A stretch of 64,000 nt of DNA, from the NCBI GenBank assembly GCA_022827055.1, contig JAJDTR010000013.1, positions 1 through 64,000 of the forward strand, given 5' to 3'. Every line of letters begins with the position of its first letter. The first letter of the stretch is position 1. The notes under the pieces are model-generated. The model was not told the DNA's origin and did no database searches. It saw only the letters and a list, made by a program, of their open reading frames with translations. Made by a program: the position numbers and the translations under genes. This document shows positions 51,588 through 60,592 of this stretch, one piece after another. Source of the stretch: Candidatus Poribacteria bacterium (lineage in GTDB: Bacteria; Poribacteria; WGA-4E; JAJDTR01).

Positions 51588-52409
51588 TCAGCTGTCGCAC
51601 ACCTCTGGCAGCGTTTCAAGAACTCGTGTATAGCTCCCATCGTCTTCAACGCGATAAACTGCCGCCGCAATGTAGAACGCCATCAGAGGCTCCTCCGTAT
51701 GGTTGATGAGCGAATGCCCCGGGTCGCACGGTGCAACTTGTATCGCCATGCCGGGCTTATGAATGACCATCTCGTCGCCAACAACGTGAACACCCTCGCC
51801 TTTTAACATATACCATATCTCATCCTTGTCCGTTATATGCCCGTGGCTGTCGGAGGTCTGCATCGGATCCATTAGCACCACAAGAATTGCATGCCGCTGC
51901 ACCATACGATTTTTCTTGTCGTGGATTAGTTCATACGGGGATCCGGAAAAAACGTCGTGAACTATATGCTTCCAGTGACCCATACCGAGATTGCTCTCGC
52001 GGTAGTTCTTGATATTTGCAGTTTTACTCTCGACTTCCGCCCCGTCGGGTATTAATTCCACCACAATCAGGAATTCGAGGGGTGTGTCACCGTTGTTCAC
52101 GAAAGTGTGTTCAACCCCAGGCGGCACGTAGATGCCATCGCCATCGCGAATGGAGCGTTCATGTCCGTCGGCAACCAGCGTTCCTGATCCGTCGATCACG
52201 AAGAATGTCTCTTGAATGCCTTCATTAACGTGAGGCACGGACGAAACGCCAGGCTCCAAGTATGCCCTGGCAAAGCTGTCTATTACCCGCATGATAGCCC
52301 CCTCATTGTGCGGGTTTTTCGGATCCTCCCTAGTAAATATTACGCGCTGAATCATGTTTCCGTGAGTCAGCGAAGATGGGCAATCCAACCAATGTCGAGC
52401 ACATTTCAT
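51588..52409 (-). CDS. Bicupin protein (paralogue 3)
   Basis: This 273-residue bicupin starts with MKCARHWLDCPSS. The first cupin (residues about 50-120) has PGVSSVPHVNEG and PPGVEHTFVN, and the second (about 170-260) has SDSHGHITDKDEIWYML and PGHSLINHTEEP. It begins 59 bases after the epimerase-like gene on the same strand with GGGAGGAATTAACCT before ATG 52409, so it is likely in the operon of the two epimerase genes. It is the best-preserved reference for setting the starts of the other two bicupins. Confidence 0.88.
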   Translation of the reverse strand: MKCARHWLDCPSSLTHGNMIQRVIFTREDPKNPHNEGAIMRVIDSFARAYLEPGVSSVPHVNEGIQETFFVIDGSGTLVADGHERSIRDGDGIYVPPGVEHTFVNNGDTPLEFLIVVELIPDGAEVESKTANIKNYRESNLGMGHWKHIVHDVFSGSPYELIHDKKNRMVQRHAILVVLMDPMQTSDSHGHITDKDEIWYMLKGEGVHVVGDEMVIHKPGMAIQVAPCDPGHSLINHTEEPLMAFYIAAAVYRVEDDGSYTRVLETLPEVCDS

Positions 52410-52468
52410 AGGTTAATTCCTCCCCGCAAGGGATATTTTTGAGAAATGCAATGGCAGCCAATACGGAT

Positions 52469-53227
52469 TCAGTGGTCTGTTACTTTATGCCACACCACTT
52501 CAAATTTATCATTCGGCGCAAAGCCGAGTATCCGCTTCGCTTTGGCGTTTGAGAACTTACCATGTGGTATGTCGGTGGTTATATAGAACACTTCATTCTT
52601 CGACGGAAGACTCTTCAGGTCAACGGCGAGCCCCAAACGGCACGCTTCCGCTGCATCACGTACTGACACGACAAAAGGCGTCACATCCCGACCGGGGAAG
52701 AAACGCGGATGCTCCGGATTCTTGAGACCGCAAAACAGCAAGCACATCACGTGGACATCGAAATTTTCCGTGAATACCTTGCATATCTCCTGTCCCAGAG
52801 ATTTACTTATTGAGTATGGATTGTCGCCTCCGACCAGGTCCACTCCCGAATGCGGCGGAATTTCCTCCGTTAACATGAAGTCAATGTTATCGTACGTCGG
52901 TCCTGTAAGTATGGCATGGGGACCGGTGTTGATCACTCTCTTGATGCCATGCGTGACCGCCGCGCTCATCATGTGATAGCTTCCAAGCGTGTTCACATCA
53001 AAAGCAATTTTCCGGTGCTCCCGCAGAACGGAGCAGTTGACAATTGCATCCATTCCTTCCGCCGCTTCCACCACTTGAGTCATGGAAGCCATGTCAACAT
53101 AGCGAAATTCGTGTGCAGTATCTTCCGGAGGATTGACATCGGTCACCCTCAACGTATGGTAAGGTTCGAGAGCGTTAACTACGAAAGGTCCCAGATTACC
53201 GGTTCCGCCTAGAATCAAAACGTTCAT
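52469..53227 (-). CDS. NAD-dependent epimerase/dehydratase family protein 1
   Basis: This 252-residue extended SDR has the NAD site VLILGGTGNLGPFVV at the very N-terminus (GGTGNLG, a GxxGxxG form). An acidic NAD-ribose region (RVTDVNPPED) follows, and the catalytic YSISK gives the Tyr-Lys pair. It probably acts on a sugar or sugar nucleotide (epimerase or dehydrogenase). It is shorter than UDP-glucose epimerases (about 330 residues), so the C-terminal lobe is small, as in uronate-dehydrogenase-like members. It starts three bases after the stop of the next gene (53231-53953), a tight operon. Confidence 0.88.
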   Translation of the reverse strand: MNVLILGGTGNLGPFVVNALEPYHTLRVTDVNPPEDTAHEFRYVDMASMTQVVEAAEGMDAIVNCSVLREHRKIAFDVNTLGSYHMMSAAVTHGIKRVINTGPHAILTGPTYDNIDFMLTEEIPPHSGVDLVGGDNPYSISKSLGQEICKVFTENFDVHVMCLLFCGLKNPEHPRFFPGRDVTPFVVSVRDAAEACRLGLAVDLKSLPSKNEVFYITTDIPHGKFSNAKAKRILGFAPNDKFEVVWHKVTDH

Positions 53228-53230
53228 CGT

Positions 53231-53953
53231 CTATTCCCTGAACCGATACTTCGGGTCGAAACCTATTGAGCCTCTAGCCCTTCTAGCCGGCGGATAATCA
53301 GCGTCGGGGGCGTCGGCTTCGATGTGAAAAACCGACCAATCCCGGTTCAAGCCGGGAGTCTTTTCACCCAAAGCACATTCAAACGCGTGGACTAAATCTC
53401 TGATCTCAATCCAAGTGGGATCGTAGGGTTGGTCTTTGACATCTTCGACTCGAACAACTTGCCCGAATCTCAGACAAGTGATCTGAAGTTTGCCTGTCCT
53501 TGCAAATTCTTTGCAGGTAAACTCTCCCAAGTGCTTTCCCAGCACATACGGGTCGGTAGACGGGAGCGGTCTCCAATTTTCATTGACGGTTAGGTCGTCA
53601 TCGTACTTTTCGAATAGCTTGAGCGTGCTCCCGTAAACCGCTTTTTTAACTTTCTCTTCTACCGCCGCCCACAACAGATTGTAGGTACATCTGGTCATAA
53701 AGTCTATTGTCAGATTGTCCGAGTCCAGCGAATCATCAGAATAATCGGAGGGAAGTTCTGCGAGATGGATGATGCAATCCATTCCTCTAACCAACTCATT
53801 AGTGGTTTCGTCGTGCCCCAACTCGCACTCAATGAACTCAAACTCGGTCTTGATGTTCACGATATCGGTCAATCGAACATGATGATTTTCGCTCAAGCGC
53901 GAGGCGAGTGCCTGAGCCAACTCACTTGCTGCTCCAGTGATAAGGAGATTCAT
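53231..53953 (-). CDS. NAD-dependent epimerase/dehydratase family protein 2
   Basis: This 240-residue extended SDR shares the uronate-dehydrogenase-like layout of its neighbour. The cofactor site is ITGAASELAQAL (a weakened GxxGxxG with alanine and leucine replacements), and the catalytic Tyr-Lys pair is in DPYVLGKHLGEF. ATG 53953 (MNLLITGAAS) was chosen over an upstream start at 54061 because the fold begins there; a weak GGAGAAAA lies upstream. With the adjacent epimerase and bicupin it forms a likely operon for sugar or uronate catabolism. The unusual cofactor loop could alter nucleotide preference. Confidence 0.82.
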   Translation of the reverse strand: MNLLITGAASELAQALASRLSENHHVRLTDIVNIKTEFEFIECELGHDETTNELVRGMDCIIHLAELPSDYSDDSLDSDNLTIDFMTRCTYNLLWAAVEEKVKKAVYGSTLKLFEKYDDDLTVNENWRPLPSTDPYVLGKHLGEFTCKEFARTGKLQITCLRFGQVVRVEDVKDQPYDPTWIEIRDLVHAFECALGEKTPGLNRDWSVFHIEADAPDADYPPARRARGSIGFDPKYRFRE

Positions 53954-54196
53954 AAGGTTATTTTCTCCGCGATTCGAGAACTTGATGAATTGTTGTGTCG
54001 GTGTTCGGACAGTCGTGTAGAAGAGCGTGGTTATAATAGCCTTAACGAGCCGTGCTGTCAACTGCTAAATCGGGGGAAAGGGAGGTGGAAATATAAGGTG
54101 ATTGACTGATTCATCGCGTATAAACGTTCCAGCATTCAAGCGATGAATTCCCGCGTTAATTGGTTCGGCCCATGCTGGCGAAACGGTGATCGTGTG

Positions 54197-55021
54197 CTAA
54201 GATCGAAAAAAGAAATCCTCAGCGGTTTTCCGAAGAATCTGCTGTTTATCGGTGTCGGAGAGAAAATCCAGTCGATCGCGAATTAATCCGATGCTATCTT
54301 CGTAGGTATGATCGACAACTTGGAATGGGCAATCACTCGCCCACATGAGGCGTTCGGGGCCGAAGGCGTCATGCACGCGGTGAATTAGAGGCACAAGATC
54401 TGCATAAGGTGGCGCCTTTCTACCGAGCGCATAAAAGGCTGAAATTTTCACCATCACGTTGGCATGTTTTGCCATTGCGCACAGGTCCTCAATGTAAGCT
54501 TCATCTATCGGTTGTGCGGCGCCGATTCGTGCGAGATGATCAATGATGACAGGGGTGTCGGGAAATTGGGAACAGCGTCTATTCAGAGAGGGCAACGCTA
54601 CCGGATTAATCAATGGACAGATGGCGAGATTATGCCTAGCACCGGCCGCGAACATCTTCTCAATACCTCTCCCATCCAGCGCATGTTCATCCCTGACATA
54701 CAGTCGAAAGCCACGAACTCCTCGATCCGCAAGTCTCCGCATGTCCTCATCGGGGTGTGCACCGTTCCAGTCGATGATGGCAATTCCCGAGAATACGTCA
54801 GGCTGCTTTTCCATCACATCAAGCATATATGAATTGTCAAAGCCGTAGTAACTCATTTGGATAAGCACGATTCGATTGACACCGGATGGCGCGGCATGAG
54901 CGAGAATGTCATCGGGATAGAAGGTCTCAGGCTGCATATCACTTTTGGAGTAAGCATCTGCTAAGGGGTAAGCATTCAGGTCGTCCGTCCATACGTGAAC
55001 ATGTGCGTCAATGTATTCCAT
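54197..55021 (-). CDS. Metal-dependent amidohydrolase (2-pyrone-4,6-dicarboxylate lactonase-like)
   Basis: This 274-residue TIM-barrel hydrolase has the N-terminal metal site IDAHVHVW, a PVIIDHLARIG strand with a second metal His, and a C-terminal ERLMWASDCPF with the catalytic aspartate. This combination marks the amidohydrolase-2 (PF04909-type) group, which hydrolyses lactones and related ring compounds such as L-fuconolactone or pyrone dicarboxylate. With sugar-dehydrogenase-like neighbours, a sugar-lactone role is the likeliest inference. It starts at ATG 55021 with weak ribosome site and is on the same strand as its neighbours. Confidence 0.9.
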   Translation of the reverse strand: MEYIDAHVHVWTDDLNAYPLADAYSKSDMQPETFYPDDILAHAAPSGVNRIVLIQMSYYGFDNSYMLDVMEKQPDVFSGIAIIDWNGAHPDEDMRRLADRGVRGFRLYVRDEHALDGRGIEKMFAAGARHNLAICPLINPVALPSLNRRCSQFPDTPVIIDHLARIGAAQPIDEAYIEDLCAMAKHANVMVKISAFYALGRKAPPYADLVPLIHRVHDAFGPERLMWASDCPFQVVDHTYEDSIGLIRDRLDFLSDTDKQQILRKTAEDFFFRS

Positions 55022-55137
55022 CTCGGTTTAAGGCTCCTTAATCAAGTGATGACCCCATCAATCTATAGTTTTCACGATGTACTAAGATTTCTGCCAAACA
55101 AGGGTAGCGGCAATAGGGGACGGGGATAGAAGATGTC

Positions 55138-56733
55138 CTAGGAACGCGGCGTCATACGATACAGTACGAAATTCTGCACGCTCTCTCGAATGACAGACGG
55201 TCGAAAAACTTTGAGATTTTTGAGGTCGTATTTCAATCGAATGGCTTCAGGGTAAACCTGACCCGAAATTATCAGAACGTCTTCAGACGTTTCGTCGCAG
55301 AACCGGCGGATTTCCTGAAGCACATCCTCAGTTGGCAGGTACGCGGTGCTAGCGTATATCGGATCCCAAGAAACGAACGAGCCGAACCTCCTGGGTCTTG
55401 GATAGTAAAATTGGTCCCTTTCCAAGTATCCAAGGATTTCCAATGAAACATCACTGCGAACCTCCGGCACAATCATCATGTCATCAAGCTTTTCTTCCTT
55501 AATGAAACGGGCGACCGCCTTACCTTCCGAGAATGGATATTTGTAGTCCAAACTTGCCGCCGCAACGCCACCAATCAATTGGACCGTCAGCAATAGTATC
55601 AAGACATAGGTTAGGCTTCTTTCCGTTGCAAGGCTCAATCGATTAAGTCGCTTCCAAAAAGGTCCATGCCTCGCCCGGTTGCGAGGTGCCGCATCGGCAC
55701 AATAGCGAGATATCCAAATTGCAGCAAGAAATAGTATGAATAGATTGCCCCAATGTCGTATGAATCCAAAATAGGACGCAAAGAAAGCCAATATACCGAG
55801 AGTCCCAATCAGATAAATCAGGAGTGCCGCTGGCTTCCTAAGTAGCAAGATTACGGCAAAAAGGAAGATCAGGGTTGCCAAGGCAAACATCGCGCTATCA
55901 GCGCCGGGAATTGCGTCGAGAAGGAATGTGTTCCAAAATCGTAAGGTAATGTCGGGTATCGGGAAAAACGCTTTCGGGATAATGTTCACGGCATTTTGAA
56001 ATCTTTCGAAATCTGAAACGCCGCGTGTCAAATCTGCCCATTCAAAGCGCCCGGGATTAGACGGTTTCAACTGGATAATCGACGTGAGAATCCCAAATAA
56101 AATCAGCGACAGACCCACCTGAATATCCCGTTTTTTTGGACGGTCCGGTGAAGAAATCAGTTCCCAAGACAGTCCGACCGCAATCGCGATGGTAACAATC
56201 AGTGTGACGATATTTGTGTGGGCTAATAGCAGCAGAATGAGTCCGAGAAGCGGGAATCTGGTTTTCCATTCTTTAAATAGCGCACAAAACAGGAAGAGCA
56301 GAAGCACTCCCAGGGCGTAATTACGGCAGATGATAGCGTATTCATAAAATGCCAGATATCCAAATGGGAAGAGTGCTTTGTGTAATCTGGAGAACGGCGC
56401 AAATCTTACAAAGATGTAGACACTTGTGCAGGCGATGATGAGATGAAACGGCTGCATGATGACGGGCGACCAGGTGATCTGCTTAAGGTAATAGAGACAA
56501 AGATGCCACAATCCCGGATGACCATCACCTCGGTTCAAGTGGTACAAGACTTCGATCGGCGAGGCGCTGTCTCTCGCAATCAACCACGCCTGAATCTCAT
56601 CACGCCACATCTCATGGTGCCACGCGATGAATCCGCCGAGCAGGAGAAAGATTGTTGATAGCGTCGCCGCGTATGCGCTATCAGAAAGTTGAAATCTAGA
56701 TTCTTCAGTGGGAGCCTTTTCAGGTTGATTCAC
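55138..56733 (-). CDS. Polytopic membrane protein, GT-C glycosyltransferase-like
   Basis: This 531-residue protein has about ten to twelve transmembrane helices. The first long external loop has HHEMWRDEIQAWLIAR, an acidic pair of the kind used by GT-C enzymes (WxDE). GT-C enzymes such as ArnT, PMT and O-mannosyltransferases use lipid-linked sugars and have this kind of C-terminal soluble tail, here about 120 residues starting near SFVSWDPIY. It may modify surface glycans or lipids. No sugar-lipid synthesis gene is beside it. It is separated from the Gfo/Idh gene by about 230 bases. Confidence 0.7.
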   Translation of the reverse strand: MNQPEKAPTEESRFQLSDSAYAATLSTIFLLLGGFIAWHHEMWRDEIQAWLIARDSASPIEVLYHLNRGDGHPGLWHLCLYYLKQITWSPVIMQPFHLIIACTSVYIFVRFAPFSRLHKALFPFGYLAFYEYAIICRNYALGVLLLFLFCALFKEWKTRFPLLGLILLLLAHTNIVTLIVTIAIAVGLSWELISSPDRPKKRDIQVGLSLILFGILTSIIQLKPSNPGRFEWADLTRGVSDFERFQNAVNIIPKAFFPIPDITLRFWNTFLLDAIPGADSAMFALATLIFLFAVILLLRKPAALLIYLIGTLGILAFFASYFGFIRHWGNLFILFLAAIWISRYCADAAPRNRARHGPFWKRLNRLSLATERSLTYVLILLLTVQLIGGVAAASLDYKYPFSEGKAVARFIKEEKLDDMMIVPEVRSDVSLEILGYLERDQFYYPRPRRFGSFVSWDPIYASTAYLPTEDVLQEIRRFCDETSEDVLIISGQVYPEAIRLKYDLKNLKVFRPSVIRESVQNFVLYRMTPRS

Positions 56734-56966
56734 GGTATCATGCGCTACCTAAACCGGAGTCTGACCTATGTGACATCGGAGGATGTCGTCAGGGTCGATG
56801 TCGGGTTGCTAAGAGGAATAGCCGACGATCAGATGCCGTATGTAACAGAGAGTCATTGGCCGAGCCAAACATCTGATCGGAGTTTATCTAGTCCAAACTA
56901 GAATCCCCGCGCCGCAAACTTGCCCGCAGATGGAGATTCGAAAGCAGCATATCAGTTTATGGAGGT

Positions 56967-58040
56967 TTAGAGGGCAACCACCTCTCCGGTGCGCACCGAC
57001 TCATCGGCAGCGAGCACAATGCGGAGGCTATTGACGGCGTCGCTCATATGATCTGTCAAGTCTAAGTCTTCACGAATTGCCTTTAGGAAGTACGCCTGCT
57101 CGCGGTCACACAGTTCTTGGTGGTCCGGCTCGTCCGTCGTGTCAATGATATCGTCTTCTCTAAGAGGATTGCCACTTTCGTCAAGCGCGGCATGGTGCAC
57201 GAGAATCCTGTTAGTTTTTGTGTGTGAATCGATGTCGGACGAATCGGCGTCATCCCCATCCGCGGCTTTGACAATGCTGGCGCAGCCCTTTGGCCCCGAC
57301 ACATCCTTAACAAAAAACGCTTCCTCACTTATCATGGGGCCCCAAGCGGCTTCGTACCAACCCACAGATCCATCGTCAAATATAACTTGAAGCTGGCCGT
57401 AGTTGTACATATCGGATTTCAGTTCGTCGCTCAACCGGGCGCCGATGGCGTGTACTTTCGTCGGTTGCGCTCCGGTCATCTGGCACATGACATCGACGTA
57501 ATGCACGCCACAGTCTACGATGGGCGAAAAACTGTCCATTAAGCGCTTGTGCCACGCCCACTCTTCCCCCGTACTTTGCTGATTAAGGTTCATGCGCATG
57601 ACGAGCGGTTTGCCAAGTGTCTGCGCCTTCTCTATGAATAGCGTCCACGAGGGATGCTGTCTTAAAATGTATCCCACTACCACTTTTTTGCCCAACCTCA
57701 GCGCGGTCTGTTTCACCGATTCGGCTTGTTCAACGGTGAGAGCAATCGGCTTTTCAACGAAGATATGCGCTCCCGATTCCAAGGATTTCAGCGCAAACTC
57801 CGCATGAGTGTCGGGCAGCGTGTTAATCGAGACTGCATCGGGCTTCGTGGCATCAAGCGCCGTATAGAAATTGTCGAATTGCGCCAATCCGCCCAACTCC
57901 GCGGACAAATTGCCGCGCGTTTCCGGTCCACGGCTGACCACACCGACTATCTCGAATCCATCCAGTGTATGATATGCCCGGGCGTGCGACGCTCCCATAT
58001 TGCCGCAGCCCACGCAGAGCACGCGTATTGTGTCACTCAT
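56967..58040 (-). CDS. Gfo/Idh/MocA family oxidoreductase
   Basis: This 357-residue dehydrogenase has the N-terminal NAD(P) motif VLCVGCGNMGASHA (GxGxxG) and the sugar-dehydrogenase signature EKPIALT. The lysine is catalytic in the family, and the C-terminal domain has DCGVHYVDVMCQMTG, which contains the conserved aspartate-histidine pair. Substrates in this family are inositols, glucose-fructose or other sugars and polyols. It is adjacent to the phytanoyl-CoA dioxygenase gene on the same strand but 130 bases apart. No signal peptide, so it is cytoplasmic. Confidence 0.93.
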   Translation of the reverse strand: MSDTIRVLCVGCGNMGASHARAYHTLDGFEIVGVVSRGPETRGNLSAELGGLAQFDNFYTALDATKPDAVSINTLPDTHAEFALKSLESGAHIFVEKPIALTVEQAESVKQTALRLGKKVVVGYILRQHPSWTLFIEKAQTLGKPLVMRMNLNQQSTGEEWAWHKRLMDSFSPIVDCGVHYVDVMCQMTGAQPTKVHAIGARLSDELKSDMYNYGQLQVIFDDGSVGWYEAAWGPMISEEAFFVKDVSGPKGCASIVKAADGDDADSSDIDSHTKTNRILVHHAALDESGNPLREDDIIDTTDEPDHQELCDREQAYFLKAIREDLDLTDHMSDAVNSLRIVLAADESVRTGEVVAL

Positions 58041-58169
58041 AAGATATCTCCCTAGTATATTTGACGTTTGACAATTTGATTATCCGGTCCTTGTCTAATC
58101 TCACACTTAAATGTTAAACATACGTCTTTTGTTGGGCGCATCGGTTCGCGCGATACGAACGTGGCACAA

Positions 58170-59108
58170 TTAGAGCGGCGGATTCATCGCGGATTCGCCG
58201 CCGTTGCGTTCTTCTGCCCACGCCTTCAACGGAACATCGTCCCAATCTCGGGGGATCCAGTATTGGGAGGATGGGTGAAAATCGGGATCGTCACCCAGCG
58301 GATTCTTGCCGGTGCTCAATGCGCCCAGCAATTGACGCCGAATCGGCGAACTGTTGGCGACCAGTTCCGGATCCTGCTGAATGTAGTCGGCGGGACGCAT
58401 CCAGCGGTAGTGATAGCCCACGTGCATTATCTTGCGAATCTTTCTTGACAGGTTTGGGCCTACACAGTGCCAGGTGGCAGTGCGCCACAATACGGCAGCG
58501 CCCGGCGCCAGCTTGAGTTCAACCGCCTTACTAGCATCCACCTCGCGGTCCGAATCTCTCAGTTCCTGCGGCGGACGCTTGTGACTGCCCGGCAGCATCC
58601 ACAGGTTGCCGCAGTTGGACTCTCTCAAATCCGAAAGTACGTAGAAAACTTTGACCTCCATGAAGGGGAGCCGTCCGTCTAGTGAAGGCGCTTCGAACAG
58701 ATAATCACCTGCCAAATCCGGATGCCAGAGTACGTTACGGTAACCCTTCTGATGGTCCTCGCCATCGCCCCTGCCTACTTCGCCAGCCTTGAGTTCGCGC
58801 GGATATGGAGGGCGGTAGTCCAGATGTGAGGTCCGAATTTGAATGTTCCATCCGATCGCGTCAACAACGAGCGGCAACATCCTCGGATGGTCGACTAGGT
58901 CGAGAAATGCCGTGTGGTGGGCAAGCGCGTTGCGGATAGCGAACGGCTCATCGGGGTTCAAGCCTTGTGTCTTCTGAATCCTCGAAGCTACGTCGTTCAC
59001 CGCTGACAACAGCGTCTCTAACTCACCCTCGGTCAGGAAGTTCTCGAGGATGATAAATCCCTTTTCTTCGAAGTCTTTCTCCTGCTGTCCCGTCATTGCG
59101 ATAGACAT
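58170..59108 (-). CDS. Phytanoyl-CoA dioxygenase family protein (PhyH) 1
   Basis: This 312-residue Fe(II)/2-oxoglutarate oxygenase has the iron-binding H-x-D in LWHPDLAGD and the distal His in ATWHCVGPNLS. MLPGSHK lies between them, and an arginine (RKIRK) follows in the expected 2-oxoglutarate position. Members hydroxylate phytanoyl-CoA, ectoine, halogenated or other small substrates; the target here is unknown. It has no CoA-binding marker. It is divergent from the SDR gene at 59505, with a 396-base shared upstream region. The family is abundant in this window, with three copies within 5 kb. Confidence 0.92.
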   Translation of the reverse strand: MSIAMTGQQEKDFEEKGFIILENFLTEGELETLLSAVNDVASRIQKTQGLNPDEPFAIRNALAHHTAFLDLVDHPRMLPLVVDAIGWNIQIRTSHLDYRPPYPRELKAGEVGRGDGEDHQKGYRNVLWHPDLAGDYLFEAPSLDGRLPFMEVKVFYVLSDLRESNCGNLWMLPGSHKRPPQELRDSDREVDASKAVELKLAPGAAVLWRTATWHCVGPNLSRKIRKIMHVGYHYRWMRPADYIQQDPELVANSSPIRRQLLGALSTGKNPLGDDPDFHPSSQYWIPRDWDDVPLKAWAEERNGGESAMNPPL

Positions 59109-59504
59109 GGCTCTTCACCTGGTTCAATTCAATGAGCTGTCGTAGCCGCCCTCACTCTGTCTTCCAGCATTCCAAATTCTGCTATCAGGAAACTCATTGT
59201 GTTCTCGTGTCTAATTCTTAGCAGTTATGCTCTATGAGACCATCGTGGCTGTTTAGCACCCACTTGTATTCTCATGTGCCTCGTGTGCCTCGTTAATTCC
59301 GTCATGTATTACAAAGCATTGATTGCCTCAAACCTCTATGGTATCCTGTTAGAGGCGATCGGGTCAATTCAAGAAATTTTTTGTAGGGGCATGAATTCTT
59401 GGGGCTATTTCCAGAACAGGGCATCCTGATACTATGGCAACTTTTCAATAATCAGGAAACCCACAGCACCCTGAGACTGTTACTCATCTCACGGAGTTTT
59501 AGAT
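59109..59504. other. Divergent intergenic region
   Basis: It should carry promoters for PhyH 1 (-) and the SDR (+). A CCTCTA...TAGAGG hairpin is present near 59334-59356. No clear -35/-10 pair could be chosen. CACGGAG at 59490-59496 is the ribosome site of the SDR gene. Confidence 0.4.
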
Positions 59505-60308
59505 ATGGGGCGTTTAAGCGACAAAGTAGCTGTGGCCACGGCCGCGGCGCAAGGCATCGGCCGAGCGGCGGTAAAACGGTTTGTTCAAGAAGGCGCAACC
59601 GTATATGCCTGCGACGTGCAGGAAGACAAAATTAAACAACTGAAAATCGAAGTTGGCGATGCAGTTATCCCGGTCACGCTTGACGTAACCGATGCATTAG
59701 CTGTGCGAAACTTCGCCGCTCGTGTCGAGCAAGAACAGAAGACCATTGACCTGCTTTTCAACTGTGTGGGACACGTTCCCGAGGGGACTATTCACGAGTG
59801 CGACGATGCACAGTGGCACCGGGCAATCGAAATCAACACAAAGTCTGTTCACAATATGTGCAAAGCGTTCATTCCACGAATGGACGCAAAAAACCCGGAA
59901 GGGGACAAATGTATCGTGAACACGGCTTCCGTGGCGTCGAGCGTACTTGCGACGGCGAATCGATACCTGTATATGGTAACCAAGGGAGCGGTTATCGCCC
60001 TGACCAAATCACTCGCACACGATCATGTACAACTCGGTTTTCGGATAAATTGCGTTTGTCCGGGAACCGTGAACACGGAATCTTGGCGAAATGAACGGGC
60101 AACCACACCCGAACTACGCCAAGCGTTTGAAGCCCGCCAAGCGATGGGGCGCGTAGCCACGCCGGAAGAAATCGCCGAATTGGTTCTGTACATTGCGGCG
60201 GAAGCGACGTACACCACCGGAGAGGAGTTCATAATTGACGGCGGTTGGCGAAATTCCGCAGGTGGAATCGGAACAGCGAGCCACGAAGACCTCCGACGTT
60301 ACCTATAA
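59505..60308 (+). CDS. Short-chain dehydrogenase/reductase (SDR) 2
   Basis: This 267-residue SDR has the cofactor region ATAAAQGIGRAAV, where the classical TGxxxGxG reads TAAAQGIG. NCVGH takes the NNAG place, the catalytic serine is in NTASVAS, and Tyr and Lys are in YLYMVTKGA. The end VLYIAAEATYTTGEEFIIDGGW is typical. It oxidises a secondary alcohol or sugar with NAD(P). It is the only + strand gene in 42.6-63 kb. Its stop codon TAA (60306-60308) lies within a 13-base direct repeat that flanks the MITE-like element, so insertion took place exactly at its end and kept the reading frame intact. Confidence 0.92.
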   Translation: MGRLSDKVAVATAAAQGIGRAAVKRFVQEGATVYACDVQEDKIKQLKIEVGDAVIPVTLDVTDALAVRNFAARVEQEQKTIDLLFNCVGHVPEGTIHECDDAQWHRAIEINTKSVHNMCKAFIPRMDAKNPEGDKCIVNTASVASSVLATANRYLYMVTKGAVIALTKSLAHDHVQLGFRINCVCPGTVNTESWRNERATTPELRQAFEARQAMGRVATPEEIAELVLYIAAEATYTTGEEFIIDGGWRNSAGGIGTASHEDLRRYL

Positions 60309-60548
60309 CCCAAGTTGCTACCTATTGTTAATAGTTGAACTTGAGATTTTCCGAGTGTCAAATTGTAGTCCTGCTCGGTTTGGATAGACATATCCAAACC
60401 GTATCCGATTGCAGTGGATTTGTCAATCCACTGCGAGCAGTTTCCGTCGATTTAACGCACATTGACCCGGTTTGCGACGCATGCTGTGAGCGGATCGGGC
60501 TATAAGCCCGACTTATGGGAATGGGTAGCAACATGCGTTACCTATAAC
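60297..60548. repeat. 13-base direct repeats flanking MITE copy 2
   Basis: CGTTACCTATAAC at 60297-60309 is identical to 60536-60548. The first copy contains the SDR stop codon; the second restores the same bases beyond the element. Confidence 0.75.
60308..60538. mobile_element. 231-bp MITE-like element, copy 2, with target duplication
   Basis: The left end ACCCAAGTTGCTACC (60308-60322) and right end GGTAGCAACATGCGT (60524-60538) are inverted, with two mismatches. Flanking CGTTACCTATAAC occurs at 60297-60309 and again at 60536-60548, as expected of a target-site duplication, though it overlaps the proposed ends, so exact borders are uncertain. The inner palindrome GCAGTGGATTTGTCAATCCACTGC-type and GATAGACATATCC are shared with copy 1. 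It has no coding capacity. Confidence 0.8.
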
Positions 60549-60592
60549 TAGCCACACTGCGCCAAAGCGTATTGTAGACGTTCGCGCGTCAA

